From NCBI GenBank assembly GCA_007125955.1, contig SLCF01000107.1, positions 1 through 32,768 of the forward strand: DNA of 32,768 bases, given 5' to 3'. Below the pieces are notes generated by a model. It did no database searches. It saw only the letters and a program-made list of their open reading frames with translations, and was not told the DNA's origin. The translations under genes were made by a program, and so were the position numbers. Within the stretch, counting starts at the first letter, position 1. Every line of letters begins with the position of its first letter. Source of the stretch: Bacteroidales bacterium. Lineage in GTDB: Bacteria > Bacteroidota > Bacteroidia > Bacteroidales > PUMT01. Below are positions 1 through 8,104 of the stretch, one piece after another.

Positions 1-294
1 ATTGCCGGAGTTTCATTTAAAGGCGGCACGCCTGTAATTGAGCCCCTATTACCGGCACATTGGGAGAGATTATCATTGAATTGCTGCATAGACGGTTATT
101 TGATAAGAATGGTGGTAAACAAGGATAAAGAAACAGAGATCGATTCAAATAATAAAAACAATGTTCCGTTAAAATTTATATCTGACGGGAAAATTTATGT
201 GGTAAATCCGGGAGAAAAAATAATTGTTAAAAGAGCAGCCAAAACTGAAACAACTTCCGTTAAACGGAGTAAAAAAAGAAAAAAAAGTGGTTGA
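1..294 (+). CDS. Small lysine-rich protein, 5' end uncertain or cut by the window edge
   Basis: I do not recognise this protein. The frame is open from base 1, so the gene may begin outside the window. If it starts inside, ATG at 109 (61 residues) is the best start; a TTG at 76 is less likely. The C-terminal half contains the segment ISDGKIYVVNPGEKIIVKR, which looks like a compact beta-rich unit, and the protein ends in a very basic tail (KRSKKRKK). No signal peptide or membrane segment is visible. It stops 88 bp before the P-loop kinase-like gene on the same strand, so co-transcription is possible. That it is a real gene is inferred from the sustained open frame and plausible residue composition. 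Confidence 0.4.
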   Translation: MAGVSFKGGTPVIEPLLPAHWERLSLNCCIDGYLIRMVVNKDKETEIDSNNKNNVPLKFISDGKIYVVNPGEKIIVKRAAKTETTSVKRSKKRKKSG

Positions 295-382
295 CGCAGC
301 TATAAAAGAAACGTGGAATTGCGGTTTGCACTTAATGGATGGGAGAGTTTGTTAAATTATTTAATATATCATTAAAAAAGGT

Positions 383-1063
383 ATGATCGGAGATATTCTT
401 TTAATTAATGATCTGCACAGGAGTGCTGCAAGGGAACTGGCCGACAAGGTTCTTGAGGAAAAAGCACGTAAGGAAAAAGAAAATGACGGAATGTACAAAT
501 ATATTGTTGCTATTTCAGGAGAATCGGGTTCCGGCAAATCGGAACTATCATATTCTCTTGCACTGCATTTGAAGCAATACGATATACGTGTAAAAGTACT
601 GCATGCTGACAACTATTACCTGATTCCCCCGCTTCTCAGGCGTGAATGGCGTATGTCACAGGGAGTTGATGCAGTTGGAAAGGAAGAATATGACTGGGAG
701 CTTATTAACAGGAATATCCGGGATTTCAGGGAAGACAGGGTTAGTACGCTGCCGTATATTGATATCATATCAGGACAGATCGACAGGCTGACGACCGATT
801 TTCAAAAAATACACCTTCTGGTTGTGGACGGACTCTATGCCATAAATGCGGAAGATCTGGACATGAGGGTTTTTATCGAGCTTACCTACCTGGAAACCAA
901 AATGGCGCAGCTTATAAGGGGAAAGGAAGCAAACGATGATTTCCGGATCAGGGTGCTTGAGAAGGAGCACCAAAGTGTCCTTTCGCTCAAACCTATGGCA
1001 GACATGGTTGTTACACGGGATTTCAATGTGATATCAAATCCCCATAAAAACAGTCATATATAA
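383..1063 (+). CDS. Uridine kinase-like P-loop NTPase
   Basis: Cytoplasmic P-loop protein of the uridine kinase/phosphoribulokinase superfamily, probably phosphorylating a nucleoside or another small hydroxylated substrate with ATP. A clear Walker A motif, GESGSGKS, lies at residues 46-53. It is followed by an HADNYY segment that resembles the substrate-binding part of uridine kinases, and a Walker B-like VVDGLYAI strand sits near residue 149. The roughly 36-residue N-terminal extension before the P-loop strand is charged; an alternative start at Met37 (position 491) would remove it, but ATG 383 keeps a plausible helix. At 226 residues the length fits the family. The next gene is on the opposite strand, separated by a terminator. 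The exact substrate cannot be told from sequence. Confidence 0.72.
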   Translation: MIGDILLINDLHRSAARELADKVLEEKARKEKENDGMYKYIVAISGESGSGKSELSYSLALHLKQYDIRVKVLHADNYYLIPPLLRREWRMSQGVDAVGKEEYDWELINRNIRDFREDRVSTLPYIDIISGQIDRLTTDFQKIHLLVVDGLYAINAEDLDMRVFIELTYLETKMAQLIRGKEANDDFRIRVLEKEHQSVLSLKPMADMVVTRDFNVISNPHKNSHI

Positions 1064-1174
1064 TTTTTCCCCGTGCTCCCGGTCTGACAGGTAAAGTTTT
1101 AGTTAATCTTTAAAACCCGTCTTCTTTAGGCGCGGGAAATTCCTGCTGGCCCTTGCTTGTAAGGCATGTTCGCT

Positions 1175-1206
1175 AAAAAAAAGACCGCCCTTTTGAGGCA
1201 GTCTTT
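1175..1206 (-). terminator. Intrinsic terminator of the M14 carboxypeptidase gene
   Basis: Stem AAAGAC/GTCTTT continues past one mismatch into GCC/GGC around a 7-nt loop. Read on the minus strand it is followed by six T residues, 24 bp after the stop codon at 1230. The plus-strand side is T-rich too, so it could also end transcripts arriving from 1063. Confidence 0.75.
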
Positions 1207-1229
1207 CTTTTAGGTAAAATTTATAAAGA

Positions 1230-2714
1230 TCACTTTTTATTAACCCTCAGTATAGGATAGTCCGGTTCTTCAGTGAGATATTCAAATGCGTCGTAATTCA
1301 CAAGTCCTATCTGTGACTGCGGTTCAAGTGCCAGAACCAGCATGTTTGAGTGCAACTGGTTGATCGGTACATAATAATAACCTATGCCTAATGGGAGGTC
1401 ATCAAGCTGAACCAGTCTTGCATTTTCAGGATCGGTCACATTTGTGTACCTGTAAATATCGTGATCCTCCGGCACGAATTGTCCCGTAATTATAACATTG
1501 TGCATTTGCAGAAGGTTGACAATCTTTTCGTCTTCTGCTGGAACAAGGTATCCTGTGGGTTTTTCAACCTCAAGTACAGCCTCCACATGGGGATAATATT
1601 CATCAACAACTATTACAGTATCGTTACCTGTTGAAACGGATTTAAGAGGCATGTGCAGGGGCTCGTCACCTTTGACGTATTCCATTTGTATTGCAACCTT
1701 TTCTCCTGGCTGTGACTCTATCAGGTTGTTGCGGCCTTCTTCAACCATTTGCTTGATAGCCTGTTTATTCTGGCTGACAAATTCAAGAAGTCCCACCATA
1801 CTTTCATACTGGCAGTTTGCCCTTTCTTCAATGTTGTCGGCATAGCGGTCACGGCCGTTCTTTCCTTCGTATATCATGGAAAAAGTGTTCAGTATTCCCA
1901 TGCTTTGCCTTCCGTCATTTATGTCAACTGTGCTGTGCCTTGTAACACTTTCGTTTGGAATACCTCCAACAAGGTAATTGTGGAAGCTGTACCCTCTTTC
2001 TTCAATATACTCTTTCATGAAAGGCAGGAAAGTGTCGTTCTGGTACTGAATAATCTCGGATGAAATATTGGGGTTTGTAACCAGACCTATCTGCATGTCA
2101 AAATCTTTCCGGTACCCGAACTCTTCCCAGGCCGAACCGTAAGGGAAGTATTCATGTACATCAACACTTACTTCAGGCAAATAATCCATGAAAAGTGTCC
2201 GTAGTGCCTGGCTTTCAGGTGATTCAAGTGCCAGGTGATCGCGGTTCAGGTCTATGTTCTGTGCATTCCTCCTCTGGGTTTCTTCAGCACCGTCAGGATT
2301 CATCAGCGGAAGCACCATCAGGTCAATATTCCCAAGGAAATGATCAAGATTCCCGTTGGCAAATTCCCTTATCAGCTTGAGCGAACCTTCTTTTCCGGAA
2401 TGTTCGTTCCCGTGAAGCATTGCAAACATTATCATTTTAATCTTGTCAGGATTTGTGCCGTATGTGTCACCGGAAATCTTCAGCACAGGTATTGCTCTGC
2501 CTTCAACGCTTTCACCGATTATTCCCATAGTTATCTGCCTCGACTGCCTTTCCGCATCTTTTACAAACTCCATTAAGTCCTCATGTGAGGTTGGTTCTTT
2601 AAATTCGCTTAACTCGAGTGGTGTCTGAATATCTGTTTTACAGGCGGACAGAAATATTGTGAACAGCAAAATTAAACTGAAAACTGACCATTTTTTGTAA
2701 CACTTATTCTTCAT
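1230..2714 (-). CDS. M14 family zinc carboxypeptidase, lipoprotein
   Basis: Metallo-carboxypeptidase of the M14 fold, expected to trim C-terminal residues or amide bonds of peptides at the cell envelope. Zinc ligands are visible as HGNE (His101, Glu104) and DVHEY (His187). The segment DLNRD (155-159) carries the Asn-Arg pair that binds substrate carboxylates, and IYEGKNG is a candidate for the catalytic-Glu region. An N-terminal hydrophobic stretch ends in the lipobox LSAC (Cys25), so it is a lipoprotein. Roughly 170 C-terminal residues follow the catalytic domain and are beta-rich. It lies 87 bp downstream of the isoaspartyl peptidase on the same strand, and the two probably form an operon. 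Substrate preference is unknown. Confidence 0.85.
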   Translation of the reverse strand: MKNKCYKKWSVFSLILLFTIFLSACKTDIQTPLELSEFKEPTSHEDLMEFVKDAERQSRQITMGIIGESVEGRAIPVLKISGDTYGTNPDKIKMIMFAMLHGNEHSGKEGSLKLIREFANGNLDHFLGNIDLMVLPLMNPDGAEETQRRNAQNIDLNRDHLALESPESQALRTLFMDYLPEVSVDVHEYFPYGSAWEEFGYRKDFDMQIGLVTNPNISSEIIQYQNDTFLPFMKEYIEERGYSFHNYLVGGIPNESVTRHSTVDINDGRQSMGILNTFSMIYEGKNGRDRYADNIEERANCQYESMVGLLEFVSQNKQAIKQMVEEGRNNLIESQPGEKVAIQMEYVKGDEPLHMPLKSVSTGNDTVIVVDEYYPHVEAVLEVEKPTGYLVPAEDEKIVNLLQMHNVIITGQFVPEDHDIYRYTNVTDPENARLVQLDDLPLGIGYYYVPINQLHSNMLVLALEPQSQIGLVNYDAFEYLTEEPDYPILRVNKK

Positions 2715-2801
2715 GATTTTGGAATTTTTGGTTATTAATCAAAGAAACAGGGCCGGCAGAAACTTATTGCTTCAAACCTGCCATAAAAATGCAGTAAAGG
2801 A

Positions 2802-3797
2802 TTATTCTCCGAAAATTGCAACTTCCTTTTCGCCGGTTGATTTGACATAACCCCTGTACATTCCTGGGGTATTAAAAGGCATTGCAACATTTCCGTATTT
2901 GTCAACTCCTATAACACCACCTGTTGCTCCGACATTTACAAGCTTTTCATTTATTACGTAATTTGCAGCATCTTCAAAGCGCTGACCATAATAGAGCATG
3001 CGTGCTGAAATGTCGCTTGCCACTGTGTGTCTGATGAAGTACTCACCGTGTCCTGTTGCTGAAACTGCACAAGATTCATTGTTGGCATATGTCCCGGCTC
3101 CGATAATCGGGGAGTCGCCTATCCTGCCATACATTTTGTTTGTCATTCCCCCGGTTGATGTACCTGCAGCAAGATTTCCGTAACTGTCCAGTGCTGCTGC
3201 ACCTACTGTTCCGGAGTTATCCTCCTGAGACTGTTCAATGGCTCTTTTTACGGCATCAAGTCTCCGCTGAGTATGGAAGTACTCATTTTCCACCATTTCC
3301 ATTCCCTGTTCACCGGCAAAAACAGATGCTCCGTCGCCTGCCATCATAACATGGGGCGAATTTTCCATTACGGCAATAGCAGCTTTAATCGGATTTTTCA
3401 CATCCGTTACCCCTGCAACCGCACCTGCATTAAGGGTTGATCCCTCCATTATTGATGCATCCAGCTCGCATCTGAGTTGGTTTGTGAAAACCGCCCCCTT
3501 GCCTGCATTGAACAAGGGAGAGTCTTCCATTATTATAATGGCAGCTGCAACAGCCTCTATGCTTGTGCCGCCGTTTTTCAGGATAGCTTCACCGGCTTCA
3601 AGGGCTTCGTTGAGTTTATTTTTATACTCTTCCTCCTGTTCAGGAGTTATTACATCAGGACTGATTGTGCCTGCTCCTCCATGGATGACTATTACATATT
3701 CAGGAACTTCCGCTTCCGTTTCTGGTGCTTCGCATGAGTGGAATGCCAGTCCTAAGAATAAAGCGATAATAAGGCTTATTGAATAGATTGGTTTCAT
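2802..3797 (-). CDS. Isoaspartyl peptidase / L-asparaginase (Ntn hydrolase), exported
   Basis: Plant-type (T2 family) asparaginase/isoaspartyl dipeptidase that matures by autoproteolysis. Family landmarks are the N-terminal HGGAGT (39-44), FNAGKGAVFT (96-105), the nucleophile site SGTVGA (Thr197 becomes the new N-terminus), GTSTGG (212-217) and GRIGDSPIIGAG. The N-terminus has a hydrophobic signal ending in FHSC (Cys22), an imperfect lipobox that Bacteroidota often tolerate, so the enzyme probably acts in the periplasm or at the envelope. Normal length is about 310-330, and this one has 331 residues. It precedes the M14 carboxypeptidase in a likely two-gene operon, suggesting joint processing of damaged or small peptides. 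Confidence 0.9.
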   Translation of the reverse strand: MKPIYSISLIIALFLGLAFHSCEAPETEAEVPEYVIVIHGGAGTISPDVITPEQEEEYKNKLNEALEAGEAILKNGGTSIEAVAAAIIIMEDSPLFNAGKGAVFTNQLRCELDASIMEGSTLNAGAVAGVTDVKNPIKAAIAVMENSPHVMMAGDGASVFAGEQGMEMVENEYFHTQRRLDAVKRAIEQSQEDNSGTVGAAALDSYGNLAAGTSTGGMTNKMYGRIGDSPIIGAGTYANNESCAVSATGHGEYFIRHTVASDISARMLYYGQRFEDAANYVINEKLVNVGATGGVIGVDKYGNVAMPFNTPGMYRGYVKSTGEKEVAIFGE

Positions 3798-3866
3798 GTA
3801 ATTTTGGTTTAAGTTTGTTAAAAAATTGAATGAATTAAAGTCGAAAGTTATAAAAAAAGTGTCAAA

Positions 3867-3912
3867 CCCCCATGAAAATATGTAATGGGCGGAGGAGTTA
3901 TCAAAATGGGGG
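3867..3912 (-). terminator. Possible terminator after the response regulator gene
   Basis: Arms CCCCCAT and ATGGGGG pair perfectly over 7 bp but enclose a long, 32-nt loop. Read on the minus strand a run of seven T follows about 8 nt later. It lies directly after the stop at 3915. The long loop and displaced T-run make this only a candidate. Confidence 0.35.
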
Positions 3913-3914
3913 CT

Positions 3915-4310
3915 TTAAAGATAATCAGATAAAATATCGAGAAGCTTTTGCTGATTGATTGGTTTTGTAAGATAATCATCACATCCCGATTCCCTTATCC
4001 TTATATGTTCTCCTCCTGTAGAATAAGCTGTTTGGGCTATAACCGGTACACCGGGAAGAATGGTTTTAATTATGCGGGTAGCTTCACATCCGTCCATTCC
4101 GGGCAGCTGAATATCCATAAGGATGATATCTATTCCTGTATTTTCCCGGCAAATATCTATTGCATCATTACCGTCTTTCGCGTACAGTATTTTAGCCAGG
4201 GTTTTCTCAAGCATTTTTTCAAGCAACCTGTAATTTAGCTCATTATCTTCCACGATCAAAATTACTTTTTCCTCCCAGTCGCCTGTTTTCTTATCCGGAG
4301 TATTACGCAT
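3915..4310 (-). CDS. Single-domain response regulator (receiver only)
   Basis: Stand-alone CheY-like receiver of 131 residues. The acidic pocket is VEDN (Glu21, Asp22), the phospho-acceptor is Asp66 in LMDIQLPGMDG, the switch Thr is Thr94 in AQTAY, and the conserved Lys is Lys116 in LTKPI. There is no output domain, so it must act through protein partners, for example a hybrid kinase or phosphorelay. The receiver sequence (IQLPGMDGCEATR) is of the type common in hybrid histidine kinases. No kinase gene is in the window. It is transcribed divergently from the TonB-dependent receptor, with a palindrome between the two starts. Confidence 0.88.
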   Translation of the reverse strand: MRNTPDKKTGDWEEKVILIVEDNELNYRLLEKMLEKTLAKILYAKDGNDAIDICRENTGIDIILMDIQLPGMDGCEATRIIKTILPGVPVIAQTAYSTGGEHIRIRESGCDDYLTKPINQQKLLDILSDYL

Positions 4311-4413
4311 TCCTTCTTTCGGTTTTTCTCTTTTTTAAAAAACAAATGCAATATTAATTCAAATTACAATAAAAACATTGATTTATAATACATTTTAATA
4401 TCTATTTTTTCCG

Positions 4414-4440
4414 GACACTGAATATTCTATATTCAGTGTC
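4414..4440. promoter_or_regulatory. Perfect palindrome, 12-bp arms with 3-bp centre (operator candidate)
   Basis: GACACTGAATAT, then TCT, then ATATTCAGTGTC: two perfectly complementary 12-bp arms in the divergent intergenic region between the response regulator (start 4310) and the TonB-dependent receptor (start 4518). No T-run follows on either strand, so it does not read as an intrinsic terminator. It ends 26 bp before the receptor's -7 box, just where a -33 region would be, which suits a dimeric regulator binding site. Confidence 0.5.
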
Positions 4441-4465
4441 AATGGGATTTCAGATTATTTTGTGT

Positions 4466-4473
4466 TAATTTTG
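4466..4473 (+). promoter_or_regulatory. Bacteroidota -7 box for the TonB-dependent receptor
   Basis: TAATTTTG matches the TAnnTTTG consensus 45 bp before the receptor start. The matching -33 element is poor, which fits a promoter needing a regulator at the adjacent palindrome. Confidence 0.5.
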
Positions 4474-4517
4474 CGGACTTATTATTAAAGAATTTTGGAT
4501 ACAAGTTATATACCGGT

Positions 4518-6452
4518 ATGAGGAAGTTGTTGATTTGTATTGGATTGCTGCTGACCGGATTTGATTTGTGCGGCGGAAGCGTTTTGCCCGATACGGTATT
4601 TTTTGCAGGCGATACTGTTTATTTCAAAGAAATAACTGTAAGCGCAGACCGTGCCCCTGCTGTTTACTCGGGATTATCCCGCCGGGTTACGGTGCTGCGG
4701 CAGGAAGAGATAGGTATGCTGCCGGTACAAAGTCTTCAGGGCATACTGGGATATGTTAACAGTGTTGATGTAAGGCAAAGAGGAGCACACGGAGTCCAGG
4801 CAGACGTAAGCGTCAGAGGAGGCTCTTTTGAGCAGGCGGCTGTGCTGCTCAACGGTATGAGAATAAACGATCCGCAAACCGGTCATCATAATTTAAACAT
4901 TCCGGCAGGTTTTCATGATATTGAGAGAATCGAAATTCTGAAAGGACCCGGAACGAGAATATATGGCCCCGATGCATACAGCGGAGCAATAAATATAGTT
5001 ACCCATAGTTATGACGGGCCGATGGTAAGTGGTTCCTTTGCCGGTGGGCAGTACGGCTACTTCAACTCATCGGCCACCTTACAGTTCAAGACCGGTTCTC
5101 TTGGCCACCGTATTTCCGGTTCTTACGGAAGCTCTGACGGATATATTGAAAATACCGATTTCAGTACAACCAACCTTTATTACACGGCAAACACCGATAT
5201 AGGAAACACTTCTGTCGGTGTTCAGGCCGGATACACTGATAAGGGGTTCGGTGCAAACAGCTTTTACTCAGCACTCTACCCCGAACAGTATGAGGAGGTA
5301 AGCTCAACATTTGCCGGTATAAGCCTTAATGGGGGAGAGAGGATCAGTTTCAGTCAGTCCGTTTACTGGCGCAGGCATTACGACAAGTTTGAACTTTTCC
5401 GGTATGATGCTCCTGAATGGTACGGGGGGCATAATTATCATATGACAGATGTGGCAGGTATGGATGCCGGGTTGTCAATTCCCGGGGAGACAGGGATAAC
5501 GTCGTTCGGGACTGAGGTAAGGGTGGAACAGATATACAGTAATGTTCTTGGGGAAAAAATGGATGAAACCCGCCCTGTAAAAGGTGAAAACGAAGCATTT
5601 TACGAATATTTCAAAAGACGCAGTTCTTTGAACCTGTTTGCCGGCCATACTGCATTCATTGACAATCTTGCTCTTTCAGGAGGATTGATGGTTAACAGGA
5701 CTTCCGGATTGTCATGGAAATTCTTCGGCGGTATAGATGCCAGCTATGCCATAATCCCGGATTGGCGAATCTTTTCTTCCCTGAATAGCTCTATGAGAAC
5801 TCCCTCTTTTACAGAAATGTATTACGAGGGCCCTGTAAATACCGGCAACAGTTCACTTTTACCAGAAGAAGCGGTTACTGCAGAAACCGGGATAAAATTC
5901 AACTCAGCAGGTATTAATGCCAATCTTTCAGGCTTTCGCAGGTACGGGAAAAATATAATTGACTGGGCAAGGCTTGAAGATTCACTCAGATGGGAAAGCA
6001 AAAACGTTACCCAACTTGATACATGGGGTGTGGAGTTTAGTTTCGGGTGGAGGAACAAACGTGATCCGCAAGGTATTGTTCGAAGCGCCGATATTACTTA
6101 CGGATATCTGAGTATCAGCAAGCAAAGCGACCGGTATATTTCAGCCTATGTTCTTGACCATCTGAGGCATAAGATTACAGCAGGCGTTTCCCACAAACTG
6201 ACTGGCAACATTGAAATGAGCTGGCATATAAGGTATGAGGAGAGGGCAGGTACATACACCGATTTTCCAACAGGTGTGGAAAAATCCTATGAACCTTTCT
6301 GGATTGCAGATGCAAAAGCATTATACCGTAAAGGTGATCTTGCAATTTTTCTGGAGGCTTCCAATATTTTCAATACCCGCTATGCCGATATAGGCAACAT
6401 TCCGCAGCCCGGGCGCTGGTTGATTTCGGGTATTTCTATAAGGGTCAGGTAA
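4518..6452 (+). CDS. TonB-dependent outer-membrane receptor
   Basis: Outer-membrane gated channel of the TonB-dependent receptor family, 644 residues. An N-terminal signal is followed by a short TonB-box-like stretch (KEITVSA), a plug domain at about residues 45-165 (RGGSFEQAAVLLNG, IERIEILKGPG, YSGAINIVT) and a 22-strand-type barrel ending in an aromatic beta signal. There is no N-terminal CarboxypepD_reg-like domain and no SusD partner nearby, which argues against a SusC-type glycan system and for a small-ligand receptor such as BtuB- or siderophore-like ones. No cobalamin riboswitch or Fur-box is apparent upstream. It is an orphan with its own promoter; the ligand is unknown. Confidence 0.88.
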   Translation: MRKLLICIGLLLTGFDLCGGSVLPDTVFFAGDTVYFKEITVSADRAPAVYSGLSRRVTVLRQEEIGMLPVQSLQGILGYVNSVDVRQRGAHGVQADVSVRGGSFEQAAVLLNGMRINDPQTGHHNLNIPAGFHDIERIEILKGPGTRIYGPDAYSGAINIVTHSYDGPMVSGSFAGGQYGYFNSSATLQFKTGSLGHRISGSYGSSDGYIENTDFSTTNLYYTANTDIGNTSVGVQAGYTDKGFGANSFYSALYPEQYEEVSSTFAGISLNGGERISFSQSVYWRRHYDKFELFRYDAPEWYGGHNYHMTDVAGMDAGLSIPGETGITSFGTEVRVEQIYSNVLGEKMDETRPVKGENEAFYEYFKRRSSLNLFAGHTAFIDNLALSGGLMVNRTSGLSWKFFGGIDASYAIIPDWRIFSSLNSSMRTPSFTEMYYEGPVNTGNSSLLPEEAVTAETGIKFNSAGINANLSGFRRYGKNIIDWARLEDSLRWESKNVTQLDTWGVEFSFGWRNKRDPQGIVRSADITYGYLSISKQSDRYISAYVLDHLRHKITAGVSHKLTGNIEMSWHIRYEERAGTYTDFPTGVEKSYEPFWIADAKALYRKGDLAIFLEASNIFNTRYADIGNIPQPGRWLISGISIRVR

Positions 6453-6582
6453 CAAAATGATATAATTTCACGCCCCCGTTTCACGGCGCACGTACAGATG
6501 CAGCATAATTATAACCGTATGATGTTTGTAAGATGATCTGTCAGGTAGTATTTACTTATGTTACAGGGGAAAGAGAGTCCTT

Positions 6583-6605
6583 CCTGAGAAATCAGATAAG
6601 CTGAC
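6583..6605 (+). repeat. Direct repeat, copy 1 (23 bp)
   Basis: The 23-bp segment beginning CCTGAGAAATCAG recurs exactly at 6655-6677, 72 bp further on. About 13 bp upstream are also similar between the copies. This copy is non-coding; it lies after the TonB-dependent receptor. Confidence 0.85.
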
Positions 6606-6626
6606 TTCGGCCTCGTTGTCCCGAAG
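6605..6626. repeat. Short inverted repeat between the direct repeats
   Basis: CTTCGG and CCGAAG form a 6-bp stem with a 10-nt loop between the two direct-repeat copies. No T-run follows closely on either strand, so its role as a terminator for the flanking convergent genes is weak. Confidence 0.35.
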
Positions 6627-6654
6627 AGGCGTGTTAACCGCAAGGAGAGGCCTC

Positions 6655-6677
6655 CCTGAGAAATCAGATAAGCTGAC
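6655..6677 (+). repeat. Direct repeat, copy 2, overlapping a gene end
   Basis: Exact second copy of the repeat at 6583-6605. It covers the last codons and the stop codon of the minus-strand membrane protein gene ending at 6664, so copy 1 may be a duplicated piece of that gene end. Confidence 0.85.
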
Positions 6678-7491
6678 CAGTAATTACCTCGCCGGTTTCA
6701 TAATCCAGTTCCGAACCCATTATACTGTGAGGAATGAAATACACTATCAGAAGCACCAATGCTGCAACAACCACTGCCCAGCGGCGCTCTTTTTTAAGGT
6801 TTAGAAAAACTGCGCCTGTCCATGCAATTACGGCAACAAGGGTTTTGTTGTCAGTCAGATCCCTGCCAAGAGGGAATCCTGTCCACAGATCGCCGAAAGC
6901 ATATTTCTGGATTACTGGTCCCAGTATCATCCCCCCGGCAATAAGAAATGAAAGGGTGAGGAGAGAATAAAGCCTGAACCGTTTGTCCCTGAACACTGCC
7001 ATTAGTCCGGTTAAATTGGACAAAAGCATTGCAATAAACATAAAAAGCACATGCGGAAGAAGAAACCCTGCAGGAACAGGGTCTTTGAAACGTATTACAA
7101 CCGTATCATTGTCTACAGGCTTTATCTTTTCACCTCCCGATTCCAGTGCCAGGTAGTATTCCAGTTTACCTGCGGCCGGTTGCACCGGAAGTCGCGTAAC
7201 AAGATCATCACCCTCTCTTTCAAGTGATACTTTCGACCATTCATCATCCGTAGGATATCTCCGGTAAAAAACCTCTCCTTTCACAGATAAAGGGGCATCG
7301 TCAAGGCTGATGAAAAAATCCCTGTCGGTTGTATGACTCCTTGTAAGGCGGAAAGACCATTTCTCTTCTTCTACTGTTACCGAAACTCTTTTGGGGTGGG
7401 TGGGACCTGTATAACGCTGAAAAACTGCCGAAAATACTGTTATTATAACCGCTGCAATCCAGAAAAGAGATGTTTTGCTCATTTTCCCCAT
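6664..7491 (-). CDS. Conserved-looking integral membrane protein of unknown function
   Basis: A protein of 275 residues if started at ATG 7491 (272 from ATG 7482). A longer open frame reaches 7713, but that part overlaps the upstream gene and reads like non-coding sequence, so it was not used. Order of parts: an N-terminal membrane helix (SLFWIAAVIITVFSAVF); an extracytoplasmic domain of about 120 residues resembling a beta sandwich (VEEEKWSFRL..., GKLEYYLAL); then four hydrophobic segments. The last part carries the striking polar motifs GPVIQKYAFG, LGRDLTDNKT and YFIPHSIMGSELDY. Two conserved-looking His residues (in LLPHVLF and FIPHS) could bind a cofactor, but that is speculation. It lies downstream of the zinc-ribbon-like gene on the same strand. 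I do not assign a function. Confidence 0.75.
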   Translation of the reverse strand: MGKMSKTSLFWIAAVIITVFSAVFQRYTGPTHPKRVSVTVEEEKWSFRLTRSHTTDRDFFISLDDAPLSVKGEVFYRRYPTDDEWSKVSLEREGDDLVTRLPVQPAAGKLEYYLALESGGEKIKPVDNDTVVIRFKDPVPAGFLLPHVLFMFIAMLLSNLTGLMAVFRDKRFRLYSLLTLSFLIAGGMILGPVIQKYAFGDLWTGFPLGRDLTDNKTLVAVIAWTGAVFLNLKKERRWAVVVAALVLLIVYFIPHSIMGSELDYETGEVITGQLI

Positions 7492-7600
7492 CGAATTAAT
7501 AAAATAGTTAAAATTTTCCCTCGCGCAGGCGAAAGAGCAACTTCTACTGCATTTGAACAGAAAAGCTGACTGATAAAAATATTCCCTGAGGTTAAATATT

Positions 7601-8014
7601 TTATAAAAGTCCGCTGTATTTTTTGGACGATTTAAAAAACTCCAGGTATTTGTCCGCGTCATCCCCAAAAGGTTTAAAGCTCTCAGGAGTAAACCAGTAT
7701 GTGCTTTTTTCACCTTTTACCCTTGAAAAGTAAACTTCATGCTCTTTGTTTTCGTTCTCAATCATAACCAACTTCACAAGGTTGTCGTTTATCTCGCTTG
7801 CAGTCAGGCTGACATGGCAGATAGGACACATAAATTCCACTTTCTCCCCCTCCAGAATATGGTAACCGGGATGTGTTTCACTGTCGTAATGACCCAGCCT
7901 GGGATCAAGAAGCATCAAACCTCTTTCGTCTTTTTCATTTTTGACTGCAAAAATGATTCTGTGGTGCAGGTTGAGGTTGCTTCTGCATTTCGGACATAAA
8001 TAGTTGTATTCCAT
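7601..8014 (-). CDS. Small protein with two CxxC pairs (zinc-ribbon-like)
   Basis: A 137-residue soluble protein, no signal peptide. Two knuckles, CPKC (residues 8-11) and CPIC about 55 residues later, could hold one zinc ion in a split zinc ribbon. The spacer holds a histidine-rich stretch (GHYDSETHPGYH). The C-terminal part is charged and ends in KKYSGLL. The start is supported by an unusually good Shine-Dalgarno, GGAGG, 4 nt before ATG, which is rare in this phylum. It lies 109 bp upstream of the membrane protein gene on the same strand. No family name can be given; a role in nucleic-acid or protein binding is only a guess. Confidence 0.75.
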   Translation of the reverse strand: MEYNYLCPKCRSNLNLHHRIIFAVKNEKDERGLMLLDPRLGHYDSETHPGYHILEGEKVEFMCPICHVSLTASEINDNLVKLVMIENENKEHEVYFSRVKGEKSTYWFTPESFKPFGDDADKYLEFFKSSKKYSGLL

Positions 8015-8064
8015 GGAGCCTCCTTTTTTAGTATTTATGAAAACGGGTTAACCTGTGAAAAATT

Positions 8065-8086
8065 TCTTTCAGTGCCATCTGAAAGA
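8065..8086 (-). terminator. Intrinsic terminator after the PLP-enzyme gene
   Basis: An 8-bp perfect stem, TCTTTCAG/CTGAAAGA, with a 6-nt loop, 18 bp after the stop at 8105. Read on the minus strand it is followed by AATTTTT. It probably marks the end of the operon containing dnaJ-like and PLP-enzyme genes. Confidence 0.6.
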
Positions 8087-8104
8087 TTTGTTTTATTTAT
8101 TCCT

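Noticed and set aside
4311-4517. Cobalamin riboswitch ahead of the TonB-dependent receptor
   Set aside because: The gap is too short, and no B12-box-like or multi-stem architecture is visible, only the palindrome.
7492-7713. N-terminal extension of the membrane protein
   Set aside because: It overlaps the zinc-ribbon-like gene and contains a Cys/Arg-rich, unstructured stretch; starts at 7491 or 7482 are followed by a proper membrane helix.
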